Shown here in pieces: positions 47,363 to 58,186 of a stretch of 64,000 nt of DNA. The notes under the pieces were generated by a model. That model was not told the DNA's origin. It made no database searches and saw only the letters and a list, made by a program, of their open reading frames with translations. The number at the start of each line of letters is the position of its first letter. Positions within the stretch are counted from its first letter, which is position 1. The DNA is from Oegoconia quadripuncta (taxonomy: Eukaryota > Arthropoda > Insecta > Lepidoptera > Autostichidae). The stretch spans positions 32,932,022 to 32,996,021 of the forward strand of contig OX438749.1 of assembly GCA_949316235.1 (NCBI GenBank), read 5' to 3'. The position numbers were made by a program, and so were the translations under genes.

Positions 47363-47757
47363 TATACCGGATGAGATCTTTTACCGTATGGAAAAAATAG
47401 GCCATATTAGGTAAGTGAAATAGAAGTTATTGACATAAGTAGCATTTTTTTTTTTTTCAAAACCATCACAGGTGAGTCTGTCACGGCCCGGAGATTGATA
47501 TGCGATTGGCGGGATTTGTAGGGTTCCTATGATGCGGAATTTATTTGGAACTCATATTTCCTCCAAGTTTTTTATTATTTAATAAATTTAATAATTATGT
47601 GATATAGGCCACAAACGCGACCGTCAAATGACACAAAGCTTTATTAGATGATGATTTTGAAAAAAAAAAAATTAAACTACCTATGCCAATACCTTCTATT
47701 TCACTTGCCTAATGTGCCCTATTTTTTTCCTTACGGAAAAAAAAACTCACCGCTATA
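47363..47757. mobile_element. MITE-D copy 2
   Basis: TATACCGGATGAGATCTTTT to AAAAAAACTCACCGCTATA, diverged interior. Confidence 0.7.
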
Positions 47758-50700
47758 TTTATGAATTTTATGGACACATATTATTGGCAATGACCGTAAA
47801 CAAGAACGAAAACTAACATTATACAGTTATAAAACAAAATAATATTTAATTATATATATAGGATTTTAAACGTTTATAATTTAAATTATACTTAAAATTG
47901 TGTGCGTCGTTTTAATTACCTTCAAGCTTAAATGTAAAATACTTTAAATAAGGCTGCATTTACGGCGATTTGCCTATTGTTAAGAATATTACAAAATATT
48001 TTGTGATATTCCTGCACAGATAATATAAAAAAGTACGAAGCCCTATACATTGGTTTGGTAATATAGTTTAATATTCAAAGCACCCAGAAATTAAAATTAC
48101 ATTTAATAAAAAAAATGGACGGGTTTGAACTAAATAATAAGTATTTGTAAATCACTGTCGCACAAACTTATCATGAATTAAAGAAAGAAATAAGACTTAC
48201 TATTAGCCAATAAGGACCGGCTTCGTAAGGTTGGAACAGTAGTTAAAATATATCTGTCACATGCTGGCCACACTCCTAATACATGGCGACGGGTACATGT
48301 CAATACGTCTAGACAATGTTGTCAAACCCGTTATACACATTGGGGCAAAGGTACTGACCCAGCATGTTGGCCAAAATATCGATTCCCAAGGTCGCTGTTT
48401 ACACATTGGCCTACTGATCATTCTGCATTAGCGCTTTTTTTTAATTTATTTATGCAGTACGTTTAATTATTACCTAAAGTAGAGAGCTACAAAGAAATAA
48501 CGCAAAAGAAGATGGTAACTTCGTCGGAATAGAACGAGGTAAATGAATAAGACGCCAACGTGTGAACAATGTTTGCGGAGCGCGCCAAAATCCTTTGATG
48601 TGTGCACGAAAAACCGACACTACATACATGACTACACTACGACATCATCTTATATGCGAGTACAACACTGACAAACTTATTGATATCTATCGACAGCTAC
48701 ATGTCGAGTGAGCGAGAATCAGGGACCTGTTTTGTCGCCAATTACCAACATACCGCCAAGTAGGTCTCTACACGTTCGCCCAACATGCTGGCCGAGCACT
48801 TTGGCCCAACGTGTGCAGCGGCTTTCTAGAACTTCGAATCAGTTATTAATACGTTCTGTCAGTATTGCACTCTGATTAGCTGTGCCAATATGTAAATAAC
48901 GACCTTGGTAAGGCCAATCAAAAAGGAGTACTCAGTTTTCATACCTTGTTAATACCATAATTTACAGAATTGATTTGGTTATAATAAATCAAGCATCGCC
49001 CGTCTATTGGCTGTGTGGCTAACGCTGTTATCCTTGTTAAATATAATATATATACAAGTTTATTTATTGTATACCTGAATCTAGTTTGGTCAGAAGCACG
49101 TATAGAATCGATTCCGGCTATAAAAATATGAGGTTATTATTAAATTATTAAGAAATGATAGACACCCTACAAGCGGAAACATAACAGTAACTGAATTCGC
49201 AACATATAGATTACAAAATATATGATCAAACTGGGGTGTATCAGCTTTTTGGTATACAAAATATAACCTTATATATGTATGTCATGATTGAGATTGCAGT
49301 GACAACAATTGTGCTATTCGCTTCAATAATATCTGCCCAACATGAGTGCTCATTCATTGAGATTTCTAACTATTGGTCGAATGAAAATAAGTATTTGCAC
49401 TTAAGTGTAGACAGATATTATTGACGCTAACCGTGAGCCCTCAAAACGGGCAACTAATACAATGTTCCGCTTATCGTTAGTTGCAAGCAATTAATGATGT
49501 CATTATCGTGACATCAGTGTTCTACACCAATGTGTTTGTCTGAAACGTCGACAATTTAGATGACGTCATTACCACTTTCGCGGACAGTGAACGCCTATAG
49601 ACATAATAACAATAAACATCTATTGTGTCTGGTTCAGTGTCCGTGAACGTGTTAAGTCGTAATTTAATGATACTATTGTGCAACTAACATTAAATTAAAC
49701 TTAAAAATAATAATTAAATATTTGTACCTTACATTGGATAAAGTAGTTATATGGGCCTTCCAATAAGCCTCCACAGTTCCTTACCCTGCTCCTCCATTTG
49801 TATTACAATGGAAAATTAATTAAAAAAAACCCAGGCTCCTTCGGACAGGATTCTTATTTCATGCTTGCAACATTAAAACTGTTACTGCCATGTTACTCCT
49901 ATTTGTATATTTTGGAAAATCTTTTAATAGAAACGTAATTTAAAAGTATTACAAATTTCCCAGTTATATTTCTAGCATGGTTACACGACATTGCATTTCT
50001 TTTACTACAAATATATTCTTAAAAATAAAGGTACACATTTGTACAATACAAAAAAAAATCTGCAAAAGGCAGTGATATCGTAAACCTAGTGTAAAATATA
50101 TTTTTCACATTTTAAATATATTATTTTGTAATATCATACGAAAGCACACGCGATAGTATCTCTTATGAATAATACTACATTTAAAAGTATGAGATTACGT
50201 CAATATAGAATCGTATCTCCTAAATGAATGAGCTTAATTTTCATAATTGTTTCTCGAATAGCTGTTGGATTTATTAGTGTGAAAGTTGCATTAGTTATGG
50301 CTCGATTAAATACATCATTTGACGGCAGTATTTTTATTATGACACGACTGCACGAAGGACATTACCCAGAACTTCCGGACCAGAAAAAAATCATAAAAGT
50401 TCGTTTTATAAAATACCCACCAGGAATCGAACCAGAGACGTAGCAGCTGAGATACGATACCACTAGGGGGTCGATTTTGAAAAACCTGAGGTGTCGTTAC
50501 ATTTATCCATTTATAGTTTAGAATTAGTGACATAAGAAGCCGAAAGTCAAAGGTGCAGTCGTGTTTTTTTTAATAATTTAAAATGGCATCTTACTAATCC
50601 CACGTTTCTATAGAATCCCTGCTTGGAATATTTATCAATTAAAAGTCTTATAATAATCTAAACCCCTGTTCACTTAATTCCCCAAACAACATTATAAAAG

Positions 50701-52227
50701 TTAATGCAATTGGGTCAGTGTAAAAAGTAATCGAAAAATAATGAAAAAAAAATCAAAACACGTACCGGGTTTGAACCTGCAACCTTACCGAACCGTGTTA
50801 TTTCTCGTTTATCTACACATTGTGCATTATAAGCATAGCTAAACTAATGCTGATAAAACGAATGACACGCCTAAGTAACTATTTTAAGTAAAACAATCAT
50901 AGACAACTAAAGCTACACCTTCACGTCCGTCACAGTATACTTGTCGTCGCCTCCTATTCAACGTAGGCATACTCGTATATGTATGTATCAGAGTCAAATT
51001 ACTGCTAAGTAAACATGCTGTGACGTTTGTGAGCTATTAGGTATAGGTGAACTACTTAATATAGGTATATCTCGATTAACTTAATTTGCATCTATAATTC
51101 TTCTTTCTAACAAATATTATAAAAATAAATACATTTTTTATCGGTGGATACATTTTTAGAAATAATTTCGATACGTGATGTTTGTGGGAAAATTGTAGTT
51201 ACTTCTCCAAGTTGATGCGACCTGAATGATGGTAACAAAATTATCTGACACAGTCTATTTGTGTATTATCTGTATCTTAGACCACAGAATACCAAACAGT
51301 AACTTAGTCTGACTAAAAAATCAGTTCACATGTAGTTTTTCCAGAGATACCATGGAATTCTATTACACAGGTATCTGGTGTTAACCGAAGAGGAGGTCGA
51401 TTGTGCTAAAATCACTCTAAGGATCAGTTTAAAGCGTAGGAGTTTTTAAACCGGAATGCGGCAATAGAGACACTCAATCGCACTTCAAACGTAACAATTT
51501 AACTTCTATGTGCAAGAGATAAGATAGCCATAAAGTCTAGTGTAAACTTTGATTCAAAGGCTCTACGGTCGACCACTCAAATTCAGTAATAAGATAATTG
51601 TGTAACTGATTTTTTTAAGAAGAGTATACTCAATATAGATGCAGTATTCAGACGTAATAATAAATCAAAATTATAGCAAATAAGGACCTTGACCTGTCAA
51701 TCTTATAATATTCGATTACTCGAACATTCCCTTTTTTTTACGAAGCATTATAACGAGTTCTTTCTGGAAATAGATTTGTCATTGCTTTCTTGAGAGATCT
51801 TGTTCTCAATCTGCTTAAAACGTTTCCTAAATACGTAGAGAGTTCTAGGTGAACGGCCTCATCTTCACTTACCAAGTACTATAATCCGTTGTGCATAAAA
51901 AAGTAATCAGTGTCCACTTTTATCGTTAAAAATGCCTGCCTATAAGGAATTCATAAATTGTACCCAATACACTTAATCTCAGTCCAGAATAATTATGTCA
52001 AAGCCTAAAAAAACTATATTTTGTAGGTACACGGGGTAGGTAGGTAGGCTATAATGAACACATATTTATGTTATCACCTATATAGGTACATATATTATTA
52101 ATTCGAACTTTCCAAAAATAACTGCCCATAGTCATTGGACATAACCCTTTATAATGCTTCTTAAAGTACAAATCGGCGAAGGTCTTACAAAAATGGTAAA
52201 GCAAAATGTATTTTCTCATTAGCAGTT
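47758..52227. other. Gene-poor AT-rich region
   Basis: 48328-48826 has imperfect inverted ends (ACCCAGCATGTTGGCC versus GCCCAACATGCTGGCC), a possible MITE. 50395-50480 and 50760-50810 carry inverse tRNA-like B boxes (ATCGAACCAGAG, TTTGAACCTGCAAC), perhaps SINE remnants. The candidate peptide lies at 49275. Nothing else recognised. Confidence 0.45.
49275..49424 (+). CDS. Candidate small secreted peptide, 49 residues
   Basis: The ORF starts MYVMIEIAVTTIVLFASIIS followed by A-Q, a convincing hydrophobic signal peptide with a possible cleavage after SAQ. The mature part begins HECSFIEISNYWSNENKYLH and ends VDRYY. A second in-frame ATG is at 49284. An AATAAA lies at 49611. With one cysteine only, it is not a classic disulfide peptide. 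It may be a lone short gene, a first exon (an AA/GTATTT donor lies near 49390) or chance. Confidence 0.3.
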   Translation: MYVMIEIAVTTIVLFASIISAQHECSFIEISNYWSNENKYLHLSVDRYY

Positions 52228-52368
52228 CTATTCTTTAACTTCTTTCTGCTGGTCGGTGTACACTATTTCGGCGTACTCGGTGGAAGGCGGCGGAGGCTTA
52301 TCACCTTGCGCCTGCTCGCCCAAAGCTAGCTCCGCGTAGACCACGCCTTTCTTCTCTTCGGATAGTTG
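52228..52368 (-). CDS. Receptor-like gene, last exon
   Basis: The acceptor on the minus strand reads CGTATATTTCCAG. Forty-six codons and a TAG follow with balanced codon use. Tyrosines sit in VVYAEL, EYAEI and IVYTD contexts. Confidence 0.6.
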   Translation of the reverse strand, partial: QLSEEKKGVVYAELALGEQAQGDKPPPPSTEYAEIVYTDQQKEVKE

Positions 52369-53990
52369 CTGGAAATATACGATGGTAATGACATTTAATG
52401 ACAATTGCATGCTAAGGTCAAAAGCAGAAACTGGAGTTTGTCTGGTAAGTGGAATTTGCCATGAAAATTGATATGGGATAGGCTGAAACTAAATTCAACT
52501 ATACCTGTTAGGTGTACCTGGTTGGACACCCTGACAGCTCACCAAAAGCTCACGGGTTTGAATACCGTTAGGGCCATAAGTTTGTATGATGAATTATGTA
52601 TTTAATTGTTTAGTAAATTAATCATCTAGTATCCATAATAGCTATTGCTTAGCGTGGAACTTGATGACGCTCTTTGTATGTCCAAGGATTTTTTTATTTA
52701 TTAGACTTTATTATTAATTCGATTACATGGTCTTAATTAAACAATGCCCCACGCCATTTGTACAGTTTCACAAAAAACTATGTTACCTAGTTACAATTTA
52801 GACGTCGTCGAATGCATTGAATAAGTTATTTATTTATAGCTTCATATCAAACAACTACTACTACATTTACTGCAAATAATAGTAGTGTAACGATTGTAGA
52901 CGGTGCTCTACGTGACTATTGCTACTTGGACCCCAGACTAATTAAAAAAAGAAATATGGGAGTGTAGCCAATGAAATACAAAACGGCCGTAAAGCTAACG
53001 AGAGGAAGGAGGTCGAGTGAAGCTCGGCCCCCTGCTTTCGTATAGACCACGGACTGCGCCTGGATGCAGTGACTTAGTTGATAGTAAATAAGAGTGGCAG
53101 AAACGCTTGAAAGCTCTGAAATTATGACAGTTCGACACCAGGCCGCTGCAGAATACCGGTCGGATTAATGAATCTAGGTCGTCAAGCATGAGTTCACGTT
53201 CAGCAGCAGTTCGGGCAGATCCCACCACCACACTACTCCCACTACAACTCCTATAAGCTAGGGTCAACAGTGGCACTAGACACGGCGCCTACTGAAGGTA
53301 GACGGTGCCCTACGTGGCTCTATTGCTACCATGGACCCCAGACTCGCCAAAGTCGCCTGTCTCTCAGTTTCTTACAGGATGCATTTCGGGGAGTATGCGT
53401 TGGAATTACATAATCTTATTCCACCGTCACTCTTCCATCTTCGGACCACTAGGTGTGGGGAGGGATTCCACCCGTATATATTTAATATACCGAACATTCG
53501 TACTAAGAAGTTCGATTCTTCATTCATTATCCGAACACCCAAGGCATGGAACTCCCTTCCGGCGTCAGTCAGTCACCTTGGGATCTTCAAGGGCAGAGTG
53601 AATAGGCATTTACTGGGATCGCGTGCTTCATCATCGACCACATCGTCACTTTCCATCAGGTGAGATTGTGGTCAAACGCGAATCCAGTCAATCATAAAAA
53701 AAGACTAATTAAAGAAAGAAATAGGGTGTAAGTAGGTAAAAGAAGTTTCCCACTTCCCCCCTCGGCAAATGGGACCGACAGCTAATTTTTTTTTCTTTGT
53801 CGACGTAATCGTAACACATGTACAAGCAAGTAGTCTAGTTAGTCTCACCTTCTCGTCCCCGTCGCCGCCCTCCGCGGCCTGCACCTTGTCCCGCGGGCGC
53901 GGCAGTGCGGCCCGCACCCGCGCCCCGAGCGCCACGAGCCGCGACCCCGCCCGCGCCGCGCGCCCGCCCACCGCGCTCTCCGTGTCGCTA
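52228..53990 (-). CDS. C-terminal exons of a receptor-like protein with tyrosine motifs (partial gene)
   Basis: Two exons join in phase 0: about 53990-53849 and 52368-52228. The first encodes a charged, Arg/Ala-rich stretch ending PRPRDKVQAAEGGDGDEK before a GTGAGA donor. The second encodes QLSEEKKGVVYAELALGE, a Pro run, then STEYAEIVYTDQQKEVKE and stop. V-x-Y-x-x-L fits an ITIM-like phosphotyrosine motif and T-E-Y-A-E-I is similar. Such tails are typical of immunoglobulin-superfamily adhesion receptors. It recalls fasciclin-3-type tails, but I cannot confirm that. No extracellular or membrane exons were recognised; they should lie at higher coordinates or beyond the window. Confidence 0.55.
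52508..52700 (+). mobile_element. SINE1, diverged
   Basis: Head and B box decayed (CGGGTTTGAATACCG), tail GTGGAACTTGATGACGCTCT. It lies in the receptor-like gene's last intron. Confidence 0.55.
52893..53700. pseudogene. LINE fragments in receptor-like intron
   Basis: 52893-52940 (+) is a small copy of the family C segment that recurs at 53300. 52995-53190 (-) encodes ERELMLDDLDSLIRPVFCSG and HNFRAFKRFCHSY. 53200-53700 (+) encodes LAKVACLSVSYRMHFGEYAL, FHLRTTRCGEGFHPYIFNIP and PKAWNSLPASVSHLGIFKGR, a CR1/Jockey-like ORF2 end, then a SINE3-like ATCAGGTGAGATTGTGGTCA tail. Confidence 0.6.
53849..53990 (-). CDS. Receptor-like gene, penultimate exon (5' border uncertain)
   Basis: About 80% GC in an AT-rich region, with a donor GAGAAG/GTGAGACT at its low-coordinate end. 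The acceptor is unclear: candidates end at about 53991, 54007 or 54020, all keeping the same open frame. The peptide is Arg/Ala/Gly-rich and begins near GSSDTESAVGGRAARAGSRL. Confidence 0.5.
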
Positions 53991-54124
53991 CTGCCACACA
54001 CTCTACTGTTACCCGCTAGTCTAAGGATGTGCCACAGACTCTAGCAGACGATCGTTAATATGCTTATGGGATAGTCGACGAGTAGGTACCTCATGCAGCT
54101 AATATGTCGACTATGGGACTTTTT

Positions 54125-54250
54125 AATATTTTTATGCGGGTTAGCACTTGACCTCATTCACACCTGATGTTAAGTGAAGATGAGGCCGATGGTGAAAGCG
54201 TACTGAACCGGAAACCCGATCTTATTTGGGGCATTGGCAATCCTCTGTCA
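54125..54250 (-). mobile_element. SINE3 fragment
   Basis: GCGGGTTAGCACTTGACCTC to CCGGAAACCCGATCTTATTT and ATTGGCAATCCTCTGTCAAA. Confidence 0.6.
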
Positions 54251-54289
54251 AATCAATTATCCTGATCTGACACGCCTCTTTTGCTTCAT

Positions 54290-55061
54290 GCACTCTCATA
54301 CAGTTGTTCATACTCGTCGATTTAGGGTACTCTTGACTTGGCCTTTAAGACGTTCAGATATGATCATGGTACGTTCGCCGTGGTCTTCCCCTACCAACAC
54401 TACCTTCCACATTCGCTTCGTATATCTCTTTCGTCAGCCTTGTTTCATTCATCCTCTCCACATGTTCAGCATACCTTTTTCATCTTTGTCGCTACGTCTT
54501 CTTTCACGCTGCTTAATTCCCTAATTACACTATTCCTGATTCTATCTTTCGAAGTCACTCCACTCATACTTCTCAATGATCTCATTTCCACTGCATTAAT
54601 TCTACTTTCATTCTTTTTCTGCCATACCCAGCACTCACTCCCATGCATCAATGTTGAATTCAACAACTCGCCATGAACAGCTTTTTTGGACACATTCTGC
54701 CTTCTCATAAAGGCATGCAGTGCTCCATTCATTCTCTTTCGCAGTTCTTCTCAAACTTTCCATCCCTTGTAAACAGTGAATACAAATACAGAAAGTCACG
54801 CACTTGCTCCACTTTTTCTCCGTCTATCAAATTACTGCAAACCGTCATACATACACCTCACTCAAATATCATAACTTTCGTTTTATTTACATTGACTTTA
54901 GTTCCTTTTTCTTTCAAAACTTTATTCATAACTGTACTATCTCATTTAACAACTGTTTGGAAATCATGAATAGCAATAAGTTTGTGAGAGCCAATATCCA
55001 TGTCTCTAGCCTCTATAGCATACTGCATTCTGCCATGCATCGAGGCGAATTGGGGCAATGA
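54290..55061 (-). pseudogene. LINE reverse transcriptase relic (family R)
   Basis: Minus frames encode VNVNKTKVMIFE-like sequence near 54880, MNGALHAFMRRQNVSKKAVH and SECWVWQKKNESRINAVEMR with DRIRNSVIREL. The C-terminal GRGRPRR motif follows toward 54370. Stops and frameshifts present. Confidence 0.6.
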
Positions 55062-55167
55062 GAGACCCTGATTTTATGCACAAGATAATTTTGTAAAATT
55101 GATATAATTTGTTAGTGCTAATAAGTTTCTAAGAAAAAAGCAAGTACATGTATGACATATTCTTAAG

Positions 55168-56204
55168 AGGGTTTATCCCGCACGGTATTCCATACAAACG
55201 TTCAAGTACAAATTTTTCGTAATGATTTAGTTACTAAATTTTAAATTGCTCTAATTTAGTAGCTCTAGTCTTTTTCGAAAATATTTTCTAGTAACATTTT
55301 AGTATACACTTTGAATTTGGATGGCTACATCCTAAACTATGAGGAATAGCGAAAAGTACTCAAAGGAGCTTCGGGCTCGATTTTGATGAAAACTGAAACT
55401 GCATCATTGGATTATTGAAAAATTACTATTCCTAGCCAGGAATCGAACCCGGTTGATTTTGAAAAAAAAATCCTGTATTATTATTATTACTTAAGGAAAG
55501 TTCTAATTTCAAATATTTATTATCTCTTTGCGGTTCAAGTTCACAGTAAAGGAAAAAAATGTGAACATTTGAAATTAGCATGTAAAGTAAATTGGTGCCC
55601 TTTAGGCCAAATCTACAAAGACACGTATAATGCAAATGATGACTTGAAACGATCTTTGGAAAATATTCTGAATGGAATCAATAATATTTGTAATACAGTA
55701 CAATTTTTGAGAAGTCGAATCCAGCTATGTATTGAGAGCAATGCTCATAATTTTGAACAATTGATCAGTTAAGTTTTAATAGGTAGGTGGACATAAGCTA
55801 AATAAAAAAATATTTTTTTGTTAAAAATGAGCTATTTCCTTAAGTTTGCCGTATGTCATTACTTCCCAGAATTCGTTCCTTATTAGCGACACTATCGAAT
55901 GGTGTAATAATACAGCATGTGTTTTTTTTTTTCAAAATCAACCGGGTTCGATTCTTGGCTAGGAATATAATTTTTCAAAAATCCAATGATGCAGTTTTAC
56001 TTTTCATCAAAATCGGGTCCGAGGCTCCTTTGAGTACTTTTCGCTATTCCTCATAGTTTAGGATTTGGCCATCCAGGCCCACTTAAAAAAATCACCTTGT
56101 ATACGTGCTTTATGCGTATAAAGTTTCATTAGAATCGGTCCATTAATTTTGAACAATTTGGACGTGAAAGTTTGTATGGAATGCCACGTGGAATAAACGC
56201 CCAT
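55168..56204. mobile_element. Foldback element, ~300-bp inverted arms
   Basis: The left arm (55168-55470) and right arm (55910-56204) are imperfect inverse copies: GTTTATCCCGCACGGTATTC against GCCACGTGGAATAAAC, and GGAATCGAACCCGGTTGATT against AACCGGGTTCGATTCTTGGC. The loop has an open frame to 55772 including CEHLKLACKVNWCPLGQIYK and NICNTVQFLRSRIQLCIESN, not recognised. Confidence 0.7.
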
Positions 56205-56303
56205 AAACTTTATTCAATGCAATGGTTAAAATTATTGTCTTGTTATTATTTGGTAAATATTATGTCCAACGTACAATATAAAATCAATTATTATGAGTCT
56301 TAC

Positions 56304-56732
56304 TATTAGGTCCTTACCTATGAAATTGGCGTTTTGTATGAAGAATTTCATTAAGACTGTTTTCTCCATACAAACATTTTTGATTTTTTTTTGGGAACGG
56401 CAAATCCAAATTTAGCTAAACTTTGTGTGTATTATCGGATAACATTAAGTTAAGTATAGGCAGCGTTAATTTTTAAAAGTACCTAACCGCTTTATAAAAG
56501 TTTCAGCGAATCTAAGAAATGATTATGGGAAGCACATGAAAAGAGCTCTGTTCATATTTTTTTTATTATGTGATTTAGCCCAGTAATTAAAAAAAAATAA
56601 TGTGAAACCTTGAAATAATATTCCATTTTCCAAATAAAAAACAAATTTGGACATCGCTTTCAAAATCGCAGGAATTGGTACATATGATTAACGAAGAAAA
56701 AAAACTCCAATTTCATAGGTAAAGACCCAATA
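56304..56732 (+). mobile_element. MITE-B copy 4
   Basis: TATTAGGTCCTTACCTATGA to CATAGGTAAAGACCCAATA, best-preserved ends of the family. Confidence 0.8.
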
Positions 56733-57519
56733 ATTATGATTTCTTTATATTAATTCCATTAAATAAATTAGAACATGATAGCTTTTGTATAGTTCACATA
56801 TTTATGAATGTGGTCATGGACACATAAATATGTGTAACTCGGTAGGTACTTACTTTTCTTTGTACTATAGTATTTGCGTGTTATTATTGACTATAAGCCA
56901 GCTCTAATTATCACAAAAATAAATTATCCTAATTAATTCATGCATTATACCACTACCACATGTTAGTCGTTTATAGCCACTAGAGGGCGCTTTCATAATG
57001 AAGTTTCGGTAGATATTACAATTTGCCTTTAAATTCAAGACACCATAAAACATAAAACTTTTTCTGTTTAAATGATAAACAGCTAGATCTGTTTTCGCTG
57101 GTTAAAAGTAGATATTGTTTTTGTTTTACTACCTTGTGACCACATAGTACAGTGAGCCACATAGTGAATAACCTCAATTCTTTTACGTATGGTATACAGG
57201 TTGTAAATTTAAGTACTGTTAACTCCACATCACAAAGGCACAACTTCTGAATACGCACCTCCAATATTTTTTAAATGTAGGCCAAAATCATATGTCTAGG
57301 CTTTTTTATTTTTTCGATATCTCATTTAGTTTTCGCGATATGATTTTTTTCTGACCAAAATCGGGCAACAAAAACTAACGCATTTTGCACATTTTATTCT
57401 ATTTTCAAAAAAATCTTTTATAGTCACACAGGAAGTACGTTTTTTTACATAAAAACTTCAGATAACATACAATTTCTGGGTTTAGTTAAATGTCCTCAAG
57501 TATATTTTTATTTTTTTAA

Positions 57520-57738
57520 TATTTCGGACACTTACATCAATCATCTAGTCTCAAACTAATCAAAGCTTGAGCTATGGATACTAGATAACGGATAAACATA
57601 CATAAATATTTATATAAACATCCATGACTCTGGAATAAATGTTCGTATTCATCACAAAAACATTTACCCCTCGCGGGATTCGAACCCGCAACCATTGGTT
57701 TCGCTGACAGGATCACTATCCACTACACCAATCGGTCC
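57520..57738 (-). mobile_element. tRNA-derived SINE2, full length
   Basis: Inverse of the 21751 family: ATATTTCGGACACTTACATC tail, GGGATTCGAACCCGC B box, CTACACCAATCGGTC head. Confidence 0.75.
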
Positions 57739-57982
57739 TGGTTTAAGCTTTAAATGTATTTAAATTTACACACTGTATAATCTGTATTGAATTAGAATGA
57801 AATCGATATGCTCTTCTGTGAGTTTTTTTGTGAAATTTTCTTAAGTTAATTAAATTTTCGATATGTAACAAAGAATACAACATTTGACAAATAAACTTCC
57901 ACCATCATAGTATTAGCCTGTGCAAAAGACATTAAGCAAAACAACATGCGGCATGCAGCGACAGTAGTTAGAGACATACGTT

Positions 57983-58186
57983 CTAGCAGCGATGCCGGTC
58001 AAAAGCACATCCCCCGCCGGCGTCCTTACAACAAACACAGCCTTTATTCACAAAGCGGTCAGACATATTATTTAAAGTGTATAGGCACAGGGAAATAACG
58101 CAAATTATTAGAATTAAATTATTTGGTGGCATGGACAAGGGAGAACTGTTCCCACCACCACCACCAATGATATTACTAGCAGTCAC
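57983..58186 (-). other. Open frame with one membrane-like segment next to satellite
   Basis: Reads NIIGGGGGNSSPLSMPPNN, then a hydrophobic stretch LILIICVISLCLYTL, then a Cys-rich end GCVCCKDAGGGCAFDRHRC and stop. The first residues come from satellite sequence. It could be a terminal exon of the minus-strand receptor-like gene or chance; no acceptor is convincing. Confidence 0.25.
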
